A stretch of 64,000 bases of DNA from Streptomyces sp. DG2A-72 (GCF_030499575.1 NZ_JASTLC010000001.1:3434001-3498000), one strand, 5' to 3'. Counted from the stretch's first letter, positions 1 through 8,213 are shown. Numbers and translations: made by a program. The notes: generated by a model not told the origin, from the letters alone.

Positions 1-1337
1 GCCAGCCGGTCCTCGCGGGCGCCCCTCTCGTCGTACCCCTCGGGCGTGATCAGCACGAAGCGGCCGCCGCGCAGCGCCTCGTAGAGACGGCCGCTCTTGA
101 GGGCGGCGTCGGGGACTCGGGTGCCGGTGAGGCGGTGGGAGCCGCGGGGGGCCGGGTACTTGTAGCCGAGGCCGGAGATCTGAGCGAGGGCCTTGCGCTG
201 GGCGGGGCGGGCCACGTTGACGAAGGCCGAGACGAGCGTGCGTACGGTACGCAGTACGGAGCTCTGTGCGCGGGCCAGCCGGACCAGCCCGCCGCTGCTG
301 CGCAGGACCGCCTTGCCGACGGGGTGGCGTTCGGCCTGGTAGGTGTCGAGGAGACCCTCGGGAGCCCAGCCCTGGACGGCCGCGGCGAGCTTCCAGCCGA
401 GGTTGGCCGCGTCCTGGAGGCCGGTGTTCATGCCCTGGCCGCCGGCCGGTGAGTGGATGTGCGCGGCGTCCCCGGCGAGGAAGACCCGGCCGACGCGGTA
501 CTCCGGCGCCTGGCGCTCGTCGCTGTGGAAACGGGAGAGCCAGCGCGCGTCATGCATGCCGTAGTCGGTGCCGAGGGCGCGGCGGGTGACCTCCTTGATC
601 TCGTCGAGGTCGAGCGGGGCGTCGTCGGCCGCCTCGTTGCGGCGGTTCCAGCCCATGACGCGGTACCAGCCGTCGCCGAAGGACGCGATCATCGCGAAGG
701 CATCCCCGGCGCCGTTGACGGTGAGCACGCCTTCGGGCCGCTGCGCGAGCCGCACGTCCGCCAGGAACATCGACTTGATGACGGAGACGCCGGGGAAGGG
801 CAGGCCGATCGCCCGGCGTACGGCGCTGTGGTGGCCGTCCGCGCCGACGACGTAGGCCGCGCGGTGAGCGGTGACCTCGCCGTCCGGGCCGCGTACGTCG
901 AGGTCGACGCCGTCTTCGTCCTGCCGCAGGCCTACGACCTCGCTCTCGTACACGAACTCCACCCCGGCCTCGCGCGCCCGCCGCTCCAGCAGCCGCTCGA
1001 CCTCGTACTGCGGGGTGATCAGCAGGAACGGGAAGCGGGACGGCAGCATGCCCAGGTCGAGCGTGAGCCGGCGGAAGAGACGCAGGCCGGTGATGGTGTC
1101 GCCGGTGGCGAGCAGCGGGTCGGCGAGGCCGCGGGCGTCGAGCTGCTCCAGGGTACGGGCGTGCACACCGAAGGCGCGGGAGAGGTTGCTGATCTTGTGG
1201 GGGCGCTTTTCGAGGAGGGTGACGGGGACGCCGGCGGTGGCGAGGTCACCGGCGAGGAGCAGGCCGGTGGGGCCGGAGCCGACGACGATGACGGAGGGGG
1301 TGGTGCCGTTTCCGGTGCCCGTGCCGGTGCCGTTCAT
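1..1337 (-). CDS. FAD-dependent aromatic monooxygenase (3' end outside window)
   Basis: Flavoprotein hydroxylase of the PheA/TfdB (PHBH-like) group, expected to hydroxylate an aromatic or polyketide-like substrate with NAD(P)H and O2. Seen: N-terminal Rossmann motif GSGPTG near residues 20-25, a DGHHSAVRRA segment near 160 and the FAD-ribityl motif GRVFLAGDAAHIHSPAGG near 285-295. About 445 residues are present and the frame is open at the window edge, so the C terminus is missing. The ATG at 1337 has an AGGGAGG ribosome site just upstream. The gene is divergent from a TetR regulator across a repeated operator-like array, so it is probably the regulator's target. The substrate cannot be told from sequence; an antibiotic-modifying role is possible but unproven. 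Confidence 0.88.
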   Translation of the reverse strand, partial: MNGTGTGTGNGTTPSVIVVGSGPTGLLLAGDLATAGVPVTLLEKRPHKISNLSRAFGVHARTLEQLDARGLADPLLATGDTITGLRLFRRLTLDLGMLPSRFPFLLITPQYEVERLLERRAREAGVEFVYESEVVGLRQDEDGVDLDVRGPDGEVTAHRAAYVVGADGHHSAVRRAIGLPFPGVSVIKSMFLADVRLAQRPEGVLTVNGAGDAFAMIASFGDGWYRVMGWNRRNEAADDAPLDLDEIKEVTRRALGTDYGMHDARWLSRFHSDERQAPEYRVGRVFLAGDAAHIHSPAGGQGMNTGLQDAANLGWKLAAAVQGWAPEGLLDTYQAERHPVGKAVLRSSGGLVRLARAQSSVLRTVRTLVSAFVNVARPAQRKALAQISGLGYKYPAPRGSHRLTGTRVPDAALKSGRLYEALRGGRFVLITPEGYDERGAREDRL

Positions 1338-1355
1338 GGTGGCCTCCCTGGATGC

Positions 1356-1465
1356 CAACGCTTGCTTGCCAACGTTCGTTTGCCAACAACTGTTGACCAA
1401 CGCTCGTTGACAAACGTAGAGCCGCCGCCCTGGACGTGTCAACACGTGTTGGCCTACGTTTGTTG
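1356..1465. promoter_or_regulatory. Divergent promoter region with 14-bp-period operator-like repeats
   Basis: CAAC-type half sites start at 1356, 1370, 1384 and 1398, exactly 14 bp apart. A degenerate copy lies at 1412, and the same phase returns at 1440 and 1454. Several copies are dyads: CAACGCTCGTTG at 1398-1409 and the perfect palindrome CAACACGTGTTG at 1440-1451. A long-range inverted pair joins ACAAACGTAG (1410-1419) with CTACGTTTGT (1453-1462). The array lies between the monooxygenase and tetR starts and touches the tetR start codon, so TetR-family autorepression and control of both genes is the likely role. Confidence 0.7.
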
Positions 1466-1467
1466 GC

Positions 1468-2061
1468 ATGACCGACAGCAAGCCCACCGACAGCAAGCCC
1501 CCCGCACCGTCCCGCCGCTCCGACGCCACCCGCACCGCGATCCTCGCCGCCGCCCGCGAGCGCTTCGCGACCGACGGATACGAGCGGGCCACCATCCGCG
1601 CCATCGCCAAGGACGCGAACATCGATCCGTCGATGGTGATGCGCTACTTCGGCAACAAAGAAGGCCTGTTCGCGGCGGCGGTCTCCGTCGATCTGCGGCT
1701 GCCGGAGTTCGCCGCGCTGCCCCGGCAGGTCGTCGGCGAGACCCTCGTGACGCACTTCCTCACCATGTGGGAGGAGAACGAGGAACTCACGGCCCTGCTG
1801 CGGGTCGGCGCCACCAATCAGGCGGGCGCCGAGCGGATGCAGGGCATCTTCCGGGACCAGGTCCTGCCGGTCGCCCGGTACGCCTGTCCCGACCCCGAGC
1901 AGATCCCGGCGCGGGCCGGGCTGGTGGCGACGCAGATGCTCGGGCTGGCGCTGACCCGCTACGTCCTGAAGTTCCCGCCGGCCGTGGCGCTCAGCCGCGG
2001 AGAGATCGTGGCGTGGCTGGGGCCGACGGTGCAGAGGTATCTGACGGCACCGAGTCCCTGA
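1468..2061 (+). CDS. TetR-family transcriptional regulator
   Basis: DNA-binding repressor of 197 residues, a normal TetR length. The N-terminal helix-turn-helix is clear: an RTAILAAARERFATDGY segment followed by TIRAIAKDANIDPSMVMRYF (about residues 42-61), then a helical ligand domain. Residues 1-15 (MTDSKPTDSKP...) are a short low-complexity tail. The ATG at 1468 immediately follows the last operator-like repeat, leaving little room for a leader, so the message may be nearly leaderless or the start may lie slightly downstream. The divergent flavin monooxygenase is the likely regulated gene. The ligand is unknown. Confidence 0.92.
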   Translation: MTDSKPTDSKPPAPSRRSDATRTAILAAARERFATDGYERATIRAIAKDANIDPSMVMRYFGNKEGLFAAAVSVDLRLPEFAALPRQVVGETLVTHFLTMWEENEELTALLRVGATNQAGAERMQGIFRDQVLPVARYACPDPEQIPARAGLVATQMLGLALTRYVLKFPPAVALSRGEIVAWLGPTVQRYLTAPSP

Positions 2062-2079
2062 CACCCCGGAACGCGAGAA

Positions 2080-2135
2080 GGCGCCGACCTCGCCCACGTA
2101 CGGCTGCTGCGCGTACGTACGGCGGGGTCGGCGCC
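2080..2135. terminator. Bidirectional hairpin terminator
   Basis: GGCGCCGACC at 2080-2089 pairs with GGTCGGCGCC at 2126-2135, with CGTACG-rich inner complementarity. It lies between the convergent ends of the tetR gene and the small membrane protein gene, as expected for a shared terminator without a U tract, common in Streptomyces. Confidence 0.7.
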
Positions 2136-2198
2136 CCTCGGTTCAGACGTCGGCCTCGGCTCGGACGCCCCTCGAATCAGGCGTCGGGCCTCGGGAAC

Positions 2199-2486
2199 TC
2201 AGACCTTCGCTTCCGCCTCGGTCCGGGTCTTCCGCTTGGCCACGGCCTTGGACTTCGGCTGACGGTCCGTGGACCGGTCGAGGACCATCACCAGGCCGGC
2301 GATGACCGCGAAGAGGGCGAGCGGGGCCAGGACGAACAGGCCCAGCGTCTCGATGACGCTCAGGCCCGTGCCGGGGTCGTCGCCGTCGTCGCGGGTGAGC
2401 GCGAGCGCGGGGGACGACATGAGCAGCATCATCAGCGTCGTACCGGCAGCCAGGGCGCCGGCGCGCAGGGCGTTCTTCTTGTCCAC
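2199..2486 (-). CDS. Small membrane protein, unknown function
   Basis: A 95-residue protein using a GTG start at 2486. It has a positively charged N terminus (MDKKNALRAG) and a hydrophobic stretch ending in SSPALA, which could be a signal peptide or first membrane helix. A second hydrophobic segment lies near residues 45-68, followed by a Lys/Arg-rich cytoplasmic tail. A longer frame begins further upstream, but that extension is Arg/Pro-rich without a good ribosome site, so the GTG was chosen. It lies 91 bp downstream of malQ on the same strand. No catalytic motif is visible and I do not assign a role. Confidence 0.7.
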   Translation of the reverse strand: MDKKNALRAGALAAGTTLMMLLMSSPALALTRDDGDDPGTGLSVIETLGLFVLAPLALFAVIAGLVMVLDRSTDRQPKSKAVAKRKTRTEAEAKV

Positions 2487-2577
2487 GGAGCCAAAGTATC
2501 CAACGCCGGGTGGGGACGCGCGTCCGGGGTGCCGTAAGAGGCGGACCACGCGCCACCGGACCACGCACCACCCACGC

Positions 2578-4671
2578 TCACGCATGCCGGCCACCGGACG
2601 CCCGTACCACCTCCACCAGCGCATGCAGCCGCGCCGACCCGGCCAGCTCCTCCAGCGTCATCGGCCTGCCCTCCGCGTCGGCCACCGGAAGCCGCCAGTT
2701 CGGGTACTGGTCCCACGTACCCGGCAGGTTCTGCGGACGCCGGTCGCCCACCCCGTCCGGCAGCCAGATGCCGATCATGCGGGCCGGGGTGCGGAGCAGA
2801 TAGCGGTGGACGGCCTGGACCTCGGCCTCCTCGGCGGACGTGCCGAGGCCTCCGCTGGTCCCCCGCAGCAGACCCAGCCGGGCGAGCAGCGTCAGCCACT
2901 CCCCCGTGTCGGCGGCGGCCTCCGCCCGCTCCTCGTCGAGGGGGCGCGTCAACAGGCCGAGGCGGTCGCGGAGTTCGACATGGTCGCCGGTGAGGCGGGC
3001 GGCGGTCGGGGGCAGGTCGTGGGTGGTGGCGGTGGCGAGGCAGTCGGCGCGCCACTGGTCGGGGGGCAGGGGGCGGCCGTCGCCCTCCCAGTCCCGTTCG
3101 AACCACAGGACCGAGGTGCCGAGCACCCCGCGCTCGCGCAGCGTCTCGCGCACCCCGGGCTCTACGGTGCCCAGGTCCTCGCCGATCACCACGGCCCCGG
3201 CGCGGGACGCCTCCAGCACCAGGATCGCCAGCATGGCCTCGGCGTCGTAACGGACGTAGGTGCCCTCCGTCGGCGGCAGCCCTTCCGGCACCCACCAGAG
3301 CCGGAACAGGCCCATGACGTGGTCGATGCGCAGGGCGCCGGCGTAGCGGAACAGGGCCTTCAGCAGCATGCGGAAGGGGGCGTACCCCGACTCGGCGAGC
3401 CGGTCCGGCCGCCAGGGCGGCAACCCCCAGTCCTGGCCGCGGGCGTTGAAGGCGTCGGGTGGTGCGCCGGCCGACATCCCGGCCGCGAAGTACCGCTGCT
3501 GGGCCCAGGCGTCCGCACCCTCCGGGTGCACCCCGACCGCCAGATCGTGCACGATCCCGACCGGCATGCCCGCCTCCCGCGCGGCACGCTGCGCGGCGGT
3601 GAGCTGGGCGTCGGTGAGCCAGGCGAGCCGGCAGTGGAAGTCGACGCGGTCCATCAACTCGCCCCGGGCGCGGGCGGTTTCCGCCGAGCGGGGGTCACGC
3701 AGACCAGTCGGCCAGCCGCGCCAGTCCGGGCCGTGCACCTCGGCCAGCGCGTACCAGGTGGCGTGGTCCTCCAGTGCCTCGCCCTGCTCGGCGAGGAAGT
3801 CGGCGTACGCGGCCCGCCGCCCCGGCCCGAGCGGCACCTCCCGCACCAGCTCCAGCGCCTCCCGCTTCAGCTCCCACACCGCGTCCCGGTCGATCAACTC
3901 CCCCTTCTCCAGCACCGATTCCCGCAGCCGCGCCGCCCGCTCCAGCAGCCCCCGCACCCGTTCCCGCCCGTCCACGTAACCGAACTCGGGGATGTCCTCG
4001 ACCCGCAGATGCACCGGGTCGGGGAAGCGGCGTGAGGAGGGCCGGTAGGGGGACGGGTCGGTGGGCGTGCCGGGCACGGCCGCATGCAGCGGGTTGACCT
4101 GCACGAATCCGGCGCCGAGCGCCCGCCCGGCCCAGGCGGCCAGCTCGGCGAGGTCACCGAGGTCGCCCATGCCCCAGGAGCGCCGGGAGAGCAGGGAGTA
4201 GAGCTGGACGAGGAGGCCGTACGAGCGTCCGGGCGGCGTGGGCAGCCGGGGCGGGGCGACGACCAGGTGGACGCGGGCGGTGCGGCCGTCGGGGGCGGTC
4301 GCGGTCAACCGGTGGACTCCGGGCGGGAGTTGCTCGGGGGCGGCGCGGGTCTCGCCCTGCTCGGTCTCGATCCGCAGCCGGGTGCCCGCCGGGAGGGCGG
4401 CCAGCGCGGCGGGCGCACTGCCGCTCCAGCACACCACCGTCGGCGGCAGCAGCCGTTCGCTCAGCTCCCGTTCCCGGGCGGCGAGCGCGGCGCGGACGGA
4501 ACCGGGGGTGCTCGCATCGACACCGAGCGCGGCCAGCGCCCGGGTGAGCGCGGCGGCCGACGCGGCGACGGTGCGGTCGGGCGACGGGCTGTAGGACGTG
4601 GCGACGCCGTGCAGCTCGGCGAGCCGGGAGAGGTCCTCGTCGGGGGCCGCGGCCGACCGGGGTGCTGTCAT
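2578..4671 (-). CDS. malQ: 4-alpha-glucanotransferase (amylomaltase)
   Basis: GH77 enzyme that transfers alpha-1,4-glucan segments between maltodextrins in cytoplasmic glycogen/maltodextrin metabolism. At 697 residues it matches the long actinobacterial form with an N-terminal extension before the (beta/alpha)8 barrel. Seen: GMGDLGDL near 165, the DAFNARGQDWGLPPW substrate-site segment near 400, ALRIDHVMG with the nucleophile Asp near 449, GEDLGT with the acid/base Glu near 498, and TTHDLPPTAA with the third carboxylate near 553. The ATG at 4671 is taken as start. No maltose operon partners are adjacent. Confidence 0.95.
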   Translation of the reverse strand: MTAPRSAAAPDEDLSRLAELHGVATSYSPSPDRTVAASAAALTRALAALGVDASTPGSVRAALAARERELSERLLPPTVVCWSGSAPAALAALPAGTRLRIETEQGETRAAPEQLPPGVHRLTATAPDGRTARVHLVVAPPRLPTPPGRSYGLLVQLYSLLSRRSWGMGDLGDLAELAAWAGRALGAGFVQVNPLHAAVPGTPTDPSPYRPSSRRFPDPVHLRVEDIPEFGYVDGRERVRGLLERAARLRESVLEKGELIDRDAVWELKREALELVREVPLGPGRRAAYADFLAEQGEALEDHATWYALAEVHGPDWRGWPTGLRDPRSAETARARGELMDRVDFHCRLAWLTDAQLTAAQRAAREAGMPVGIVHDLAVGVHPEGADAWAQQRYFAAGMSAGAPPDAFNARGQDWGLPPWRPDRLAESGYAPFRMLLKALFRYAGALRIDHVMGLFRLWWVPEGLPPTEGTYVRYDAEAMLAILVLEASRAGAVVIGEDLGTVEPGVRETLRERGVLGTSVLWFERDWEGDGRPLPPDQWRADCLATATTHDLPPTAARLTGDHVELRDRLGLLTRPLDEERAEAAADTGEWLTLLARLGLLRGTSGGLGTSAEEAEVQAVHRYLLRTPARMIGIWLPDGVGDRRPQNLPGTWDQYPNWRLPVADAEGRPMTLEELAGSARLHALVEVVRASGGRHA

Positions 4672-4715
4672 CTACGGCTCCGCGCGGGAAGGGTCCGAAG
4701 TGTCCGGGTGGACAT

Positions 4716-4991
4716 CTACCACTCCGGGCGGAAGGTGTCCGAGTAGGCATCGAGCTCGCCGGCCGGCGTGTCCGGGTAGGCGTCGGACTCGCTGGTCAGC
4801 GGGGCGGCGTCGGCGAGCGGCGGCTCGCTGGTGAGGGGCTCCGCGTCCGGCAGCGGGGGTTCGCTGGTCAGCGGGGCCTCGGCGCAGGCGCCCTCCGCGC
4901 TGAAGACGCACAGATGCAGATCGGATGCGGCGGACGGCTCCGCCTCCTGTTTGGAGAGGGCCGAGAGCAGAAGATGTGCCGATGCGGCCAC
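4716..4991 (-). CDS. Small acidic repeat-containing protein, unknown
   Basis: A 91-residue protein with a GTG start at 4991 and a strong AAGGAGG ribosome site five bases upstream, which is the main reason to call it. The first 35 residues include two Cys (LHLCVFSAEGACAEA). The rest is about 2.5 copies of a 12-residue unit built on PLTSEPPLPDAE, very rich in Pro, Ser, Asp and Glu. No signal peptide or membrane helix is clear. It is divergent from the PadR operon and 44 bp upstream of malQ on the same strand. I do not recognise the family. Confidence 0.5.
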   Translation of the reverse strand: MAASAHLLLSALSKQEAEPSAASDLHLCVFSAEGACAEAPLTSEPPLPDAEPLTSEPPLADAAPLTSESDAYPDTPAGELDAYSDTFRPEW

Positions 4992-5159
4992 GGGGGCCTC
5001 CTTGTCGAGTACGGCGGGTAAGGCTTCGTACGGGTTACCGCAGCCCTACCCAGCGGACGCGAGCCCAGACGTCCGCGGCCGGACGACGTGCGCCTCGTCA
5101 CACACCACCCCGTGCGACCGCAGAACTCGTACCCCCTAATTCATAGATCACTATTCACT

Positions 5160-5184
5160 CAGTACATGTAGCGAGTGCATACTG
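5160..5184. promoter_or_regulatory. Candidate PadR operator
   Basis: An imperfect 25-bp dyad with outer arms CAGTA (5160-5164) and TACTG (5180-5184) lies 6 bp before the padR-like start. Inside the arms, ACATGT and TGCAT resemble the ATGT/ACAT half sites described for PadR-family regulators. Position and symmetry suggest autorepression of the padR-ABC operon. This is inference from sequence only. Confidence 0.5.
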
Positions 5185-5190
5185 ATCCCC

Positions 5191-5724
5191 ATGAGCACCC
5201 GCCACATCCTCCTGGGGCTGCTCGCGACGGGCCCGAGCCACGGCTACGACCTCAAGCGACGCCACGACGAACGCTTCCCGCAGGCCCGTCCGCTCGCTTA
5301 CGGGCAGGTCTATACGACCCTCCAGCGCCTGGTCCGCGACGGCCTCGCCGAGGTCGACGGCACCGACTCGGACGGCGGTCCGGAGCGCACGACGTACCGC
5401 TCGACGGACGACGGTGCGCGTGAACTCGCCAAGTGGGCGGGCGAGATCACCCCGCCCGCGCCCTTCGTGACGAACGAGATCTTCGCCAAGGTCGTCGTCG
5501 CGATCCTGTCCGGCGGCGACCCGGAAGCCTATCTGCGCGCCCAACGCGCCGCGCACATGGAGCGGATGCGTGAGCTCACGGCGGTCAAGACCGCACCGGG
5601 CGCCGATCTCGCGACCATGCTCTCGGCCGACTACGCCCTCAACCACCTTGACGCCGACCTCCGTTGGATGACCACGACGGCGGCCCGGCTCACCACCCTG
5701 ACCGCGGAGGTCGACACAGCATGA
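5191..5724 (+). CDS. PadR-family transcriptional regulator
   Basis: A 177-residue winged-helix repressor. It begins directly with the PadR signature HILLGLLATGPSHGYDLKRR, followed by the recognition region around GQVYTTLQRLVRDGLAEV and the GPERTTYRSTDDG wing. The C-terminal half is helical, as in subfamily-2-sized PadR proteins. Its TGA overlaps the ATG of the ABC ATPase gene (ATGA at 5721-5724), so it heads a translationally coupled exporter operon. PadR proteins next to ABC-2/FtsX-type exporters usually repress them and respond to the exported compound; the ligand here is unknown. Confidence 0.93.
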   Translation: MSTRHILLGLLATGPSHGYDLKRRHDERFPQARPLAYGQVYTTLQRLVRDGLAEVDGTDSDGGPERTTYRSTDDGARELAKWAGEITPPAPFVTNEIFAKVVVAILSGGDPEAYLRAQRAAHMERMRELTAVKTAPGADLATMLSADYALNHLDADLRWMTTTAARLTTLTAEVDTA

Positions 5725-6407
5725 GCAACCCAGTGCCGCTCCTGGCGGCCCATGACCTGGCGAAGGCGCACGGCAGCACACCGGCCCTGCGCGGCGCCTC
5801 GGTCGCGTTGCACGCCGGCGAGATCCTCGCCGTGACCGGCGCCAGCGGCAGCGGGAAGTCGACGCTGCTGCACTGTCTGGCGGGACTGGTCCGCCCGGAC
5901 GAGGGCGTGGTGACGTATGACGGAGAGCGGCTGGACGCACTCCCCGAGAAGCGACTGAGCGAGCTGCGCCGTACCGACTTCGGCGTGGTCTTCCAGTTCG
6001 GGCAGCTCATCCCGGAGCTGACCGCGCTCGACAACGTGGCCCTGCCGCTGATGCTGGGCGGGACCGCCCGCAAGGACGCCCAGGAGCGGGCCGGCGAGTG
6101 GCTGGAGCGGTTCGGGGTGCGCGGGCAGGAGGGACTTCGGCCCGGCGAGATGAGCGGCGGGCAGGCACAGCGGGCGGCGCTGGCCCGGGCCCTGGTCACC
6201 GGCCCGAAGGTGGTCTTCGCGGACGAGCCGACCGGCGCGCTGGACTCCCTCGCGAGCGAGCAGGTGATGACAGCCCTGACCCACACGGCCCGCGAGTCCG
6301 GCACGGCCGTCCTGCTGATCACCCACGACGCACAGACAGCGGCGTACGCGGACCGCGAGGTACGGCTGAGCGACGGAACCGTGAGCCCGCTGGAGGTGAC
6401 GGCATGA
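5721..6407 (+). CDS. ABC exporter ATP-binding protein (MacB/LolD type)
   Basis: Cytoplasmic ATPase of 228 residues. Seen: Walker A GASGSGKST near residue 40, ABC signature MSGGQAQRAALARAL near 143, and Walker B VVFADEPTGALD near 166 with the LTH segment after it. The DEPTGALD form is typical of LolD/MacB-like ATPases that pair with FtsX-fold permeases. The start overlaps the padR stop and the stop overlaps the next ATG (ATGA at both ends). The permease partner is separated from it by a 360-bp repeat ORF. Exported substrate unknown, perhaps a peptide, lipid or antibiotic. Confidence 0.93.
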   Translation: MSNPVPLLAAHDLAKAHGSTPALRGASVALHAGEILAVTGASGSGKSTLLHCLAGLVRPDEGVVTYDGERLDALPEKRLSELRRTDFGVVFQFGQLIPELTALDNVALPLMLGGTARKDAQERAGEWLERFGVRGQEGLRPGEMSGGQAQRAALARALVTGPKVVFADEPTGALDSLASEQVMTALTHTARESGTAVLLITHDAQTAAYADREVRLSDGTVSPLEVTA

Positions 6408-6759
6408 CGTCCCACCTGCGGACCATCCCGACACACGCGAACCCACCGGGTACGGCCGAGCGACGAGGCCGCGACGCCACTGGAGACGACCGCATGACGT
6501 CCCACCTGCAGACCATCCCGACACACGCGAACCCACCGGGTACGGCCGAGCGACGAGGCCGCGACGCCACTGGAGACGACCGCATGACGTCCCACCTGCA
6601 GACCGCCCCGACACACGCGAACCCACCGGGTACGGCCGAGCGACGAGGCCGCGACGCCACTGGAGACGACCGCATGACGTCCTGCCTGCGGAGCGTCCAT
6701 GACCCCCTGATCCCGGCGCACGCGGACCGCCGGCCCCTCACACCACTGGAGGTGCCCGC
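6404..6759 (+). repeat. 90-bp tandem repeat, 3 full copies plus one 86-bp diverged copy
   Basis: Copies begin at ATGs at 6404, 6494, 6584 and 6674. The first three are almost identical over 90 bp (a few substitutions near base 17 and base 23). The fourth shares its beginning and its TGGAG...CGCATGA end but is 86 bp to the permease ATG. The 4-bp difference puts the permease in another frame and creates the overlapping stop. The unit ends resemble the native junction, where CTGGAGGTG precedes both 6404 and 6760, suggesting expansion of a translation-start region. Confidence 0.95.
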
Positions 6760-6763
6760 ATGA
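6404..6763 (+). CDS. Tandem-repeat ORF inserted between ABC ATPase and permease
   Basis: An open frame of 119 residues beginning MTSHLRTIPTHANPPGTAER. It is made of three near-identical 30-residue units and a diverged fourth. Its ATG overlaps the ATPase stop (ATGA at 6404-6407) and its TGA overlaps the permease ATG (ATGA at 6760-6763), so a ribosome could pass through the whole operon by coupling. Each unit starts with ATG preceded by TGGAG, so each carries its own potential start. The peptide is hydrophilic, with no known domain. It may be translated, or may be an expanded start region with no protein role. Confidence 0.45.
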   Translation: MTSHLRTIPTHANPPGTAERRGRDATGDDRMTSHLQTIPTHANPPGTAERRGRDATGDDRMTSHLQTAPTHANPPGTAERRGRDATGDDRMTSCLRSVHDPLIPAHADRRPLTPLEVPA

Positions 6764-8109
6764 ACGCCGACCTGCGGCTGGCCTGGCTGCTGACCCGAGG
6801 TTCGAACCGGCGGGAGTGGTGGCGGGCGGCGCTGACGGCGGTGGGGGCGGGGCTTGCCACCGGGTTCGGGCTGGCGGCCGTGGCAATCGCGTCGATCGAG
6901 GGGCAGTACTCCGTGTCGTTCGGCAACGGGCTGCTGAATCAGCCCGGCGAGCGGACGGGCGTGGTCTTCGCGCTGGTGCTCCTGCTGATCCCCGTGCTCG
7001 GGTTCCTCGGGCAGTGCGCCCGGGTCGGTGCCGTGCACCGCGACCGGCGGCTGGCCGCGCTGCGGCTCGCGGGGGCCGCGCCGGCACAGGTGCGGCGGAT
7101 CGCCGCGCTGGAGGCCGGGCTGGCCTGTCTGGTGGGGGCGGTGATCGCCGTACTCGCCTCCGTGGTGTTCGTACTCGGGGAGTGGGAAGAGCCGCCGGGC
7201 ATCGCCTGGGCCGGGTTCGTGCTGGTCGCCGTCGCCGTGCCGGTACTCGGTGCGCTGGTGAGCGCGCTGGCGCTGCGCCGGGTGATCACCTCGCCGCTGG
7301 GGTGGGTGCGCCGGGTGCGGACGACGAGCCGGCCAGGGCTCGCGCTCGCGGTGGTCGTGCCGACGTTCGCCGTCCTGGTGCTGCTGACGGCCCTCACGTC
7401 GTACCGGGACAATCCCCTCATCGCCTTCGCGATGCCTCCGCTGACGGTCTGCGCCGCGGTGGTGCTGGTCGGCGTGGTCTCGGTGTGGCTCTCGGGGTTC
7501 ACGGCCCGGCTGACCGGCCGGTACCTCGCCGCCCGCACCGAAAGCCCGGCCGTGCTGATCGCGGCGGAGCGGCTGCGCGACGACCCGTGGGCGGCGGCCC
7601 GTACGCATGCGGCAGTGCTGCTGGTGACGATCGTGGGCACGGGCTTCGTGGGCGTCCGGCAGGGGCTGCTCGCCCAGCTGCACAGCATGAAGTACCCGGC
7701 CGAGAACATGTCCTTCTACGAGACGGGCCTGAACCTCACGGCCGCCGCGATCCTCGTCGCCCTCGCGATCACGCTGTGCGCGCTCGCCGTCGGCACCGCC
7801 GAGTCACTGGCCACCCGGCGCCGGGGCCTGGCCGCACAGACCGCCGCCGGGGTGCCGCGGGCGGTGCTCGGCCGGGCGCTGCTCCTGGAGACGGCGCTGC
7901 CGCTCGCGCCCGCGCTGCTCCTGGCGGGGTTCGGCGGCCTGGCGATCGGCGTCGGATACGCCGGGCTCGTCGGTGACGTGCTCGCCCCGTCCTCGTTCGC
8001 GGCCCTGCTCGTCCCGCTCGCGGTGTACGCGACCTGCCTGGTGGCGGCGGCCACCTCGCTGCCCCTGCTGCGCCGCTCGGCGCACCCCGGGGAGCTGCGC
8101 TACACGTGA
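6760..8109 (+). CDS. ABC transporter permease, FtsX/MacB-like
   Basis: Integral membrane protein of 449 residues with about eight hydrophobic segments in two FtsX-like halves. In each half a long membrane helix is followed by an extracytoplasmic section and a three-helix bundle. Motifs such as HRDRRLAALRLAGAAPAQVRR and TRRRGLAAQTAAGVPRAVLGR are the cytosolic coupling segments typical of FtsX-fold exporters. The ATG overlaps the stop of the repeat ORF. With the upstream ATPase it should form an exporter controlled by the PadR regulator. A hairpin follows directly after the stop. Confidence 0.9.
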   Translation: MNADLRLAWLLTRGSNRREWWRAALTAVGAGLATGFGLAAVAIASIEGQYSVSFGNGLLNQPGERTGVVFALVLLLIPVLGFLGQCARVGAVHRDRRLAALRLAGAAPAQVRRIAALEAGLACLVGAVIAVLASVVFVLGEWEEPPGIAWAGFVLVAVAVPVLGALVSALALRRVITSPLGWVRRVRTTSRPGLALAVVVPTFAVLVLLTALTSYRDNPLIAFAMPPLTVCAAVVLVGVVSVWLSGFTARLTGRYLAARTESPAVLIAAERLRDDPWAAARTHAAVLLVTIVGTGFVGVRQGLLAQLHSMKYPAENMSFYETGLNLTAAAILVALAITLCALAVGTAESLATRRRGLAAQTAAGVPRAVLGRALLLETALPLAPALLLAGFGGLAIGVGYAGLVGDVLAPSSFAALLVPLAVYATCLVAAATSLPLLRRSAHPGELRYT

Positions 8110-8111
8110 CG

Positions 8112-8155
8112 CTTCCGGTCCCGGGGGCACGGGGGACCCTCGGGACCGGCGGAAG
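8112..8155. terminator. Hairpin terminator after ABC permease
   Basis: CTTCCGGTCCCG (8112-8123) pairs with CGGGACCGGCGGAAG (8141-8155) around a GC-rich loop. It starts three bases after the permease stop and lies between convergent genes (permease and HNH endonuclease). Confidence 0.75.
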
Positions 8156-8213
8156 GCGTGCCATACGCCCGGCCGTGCGGGAACCGGCCGGGGCAATGCG
8201 AAAGCCCGGATCG

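Noticed and set aside
453-2537. Very long open frame on the plus strand across the monooxygenase and tetR genes
   Set aside because: Composition artefact of high-GC antisense sequence; no domains, Arg/Gly/Ala-rich, and it runs through two well-supported genes.
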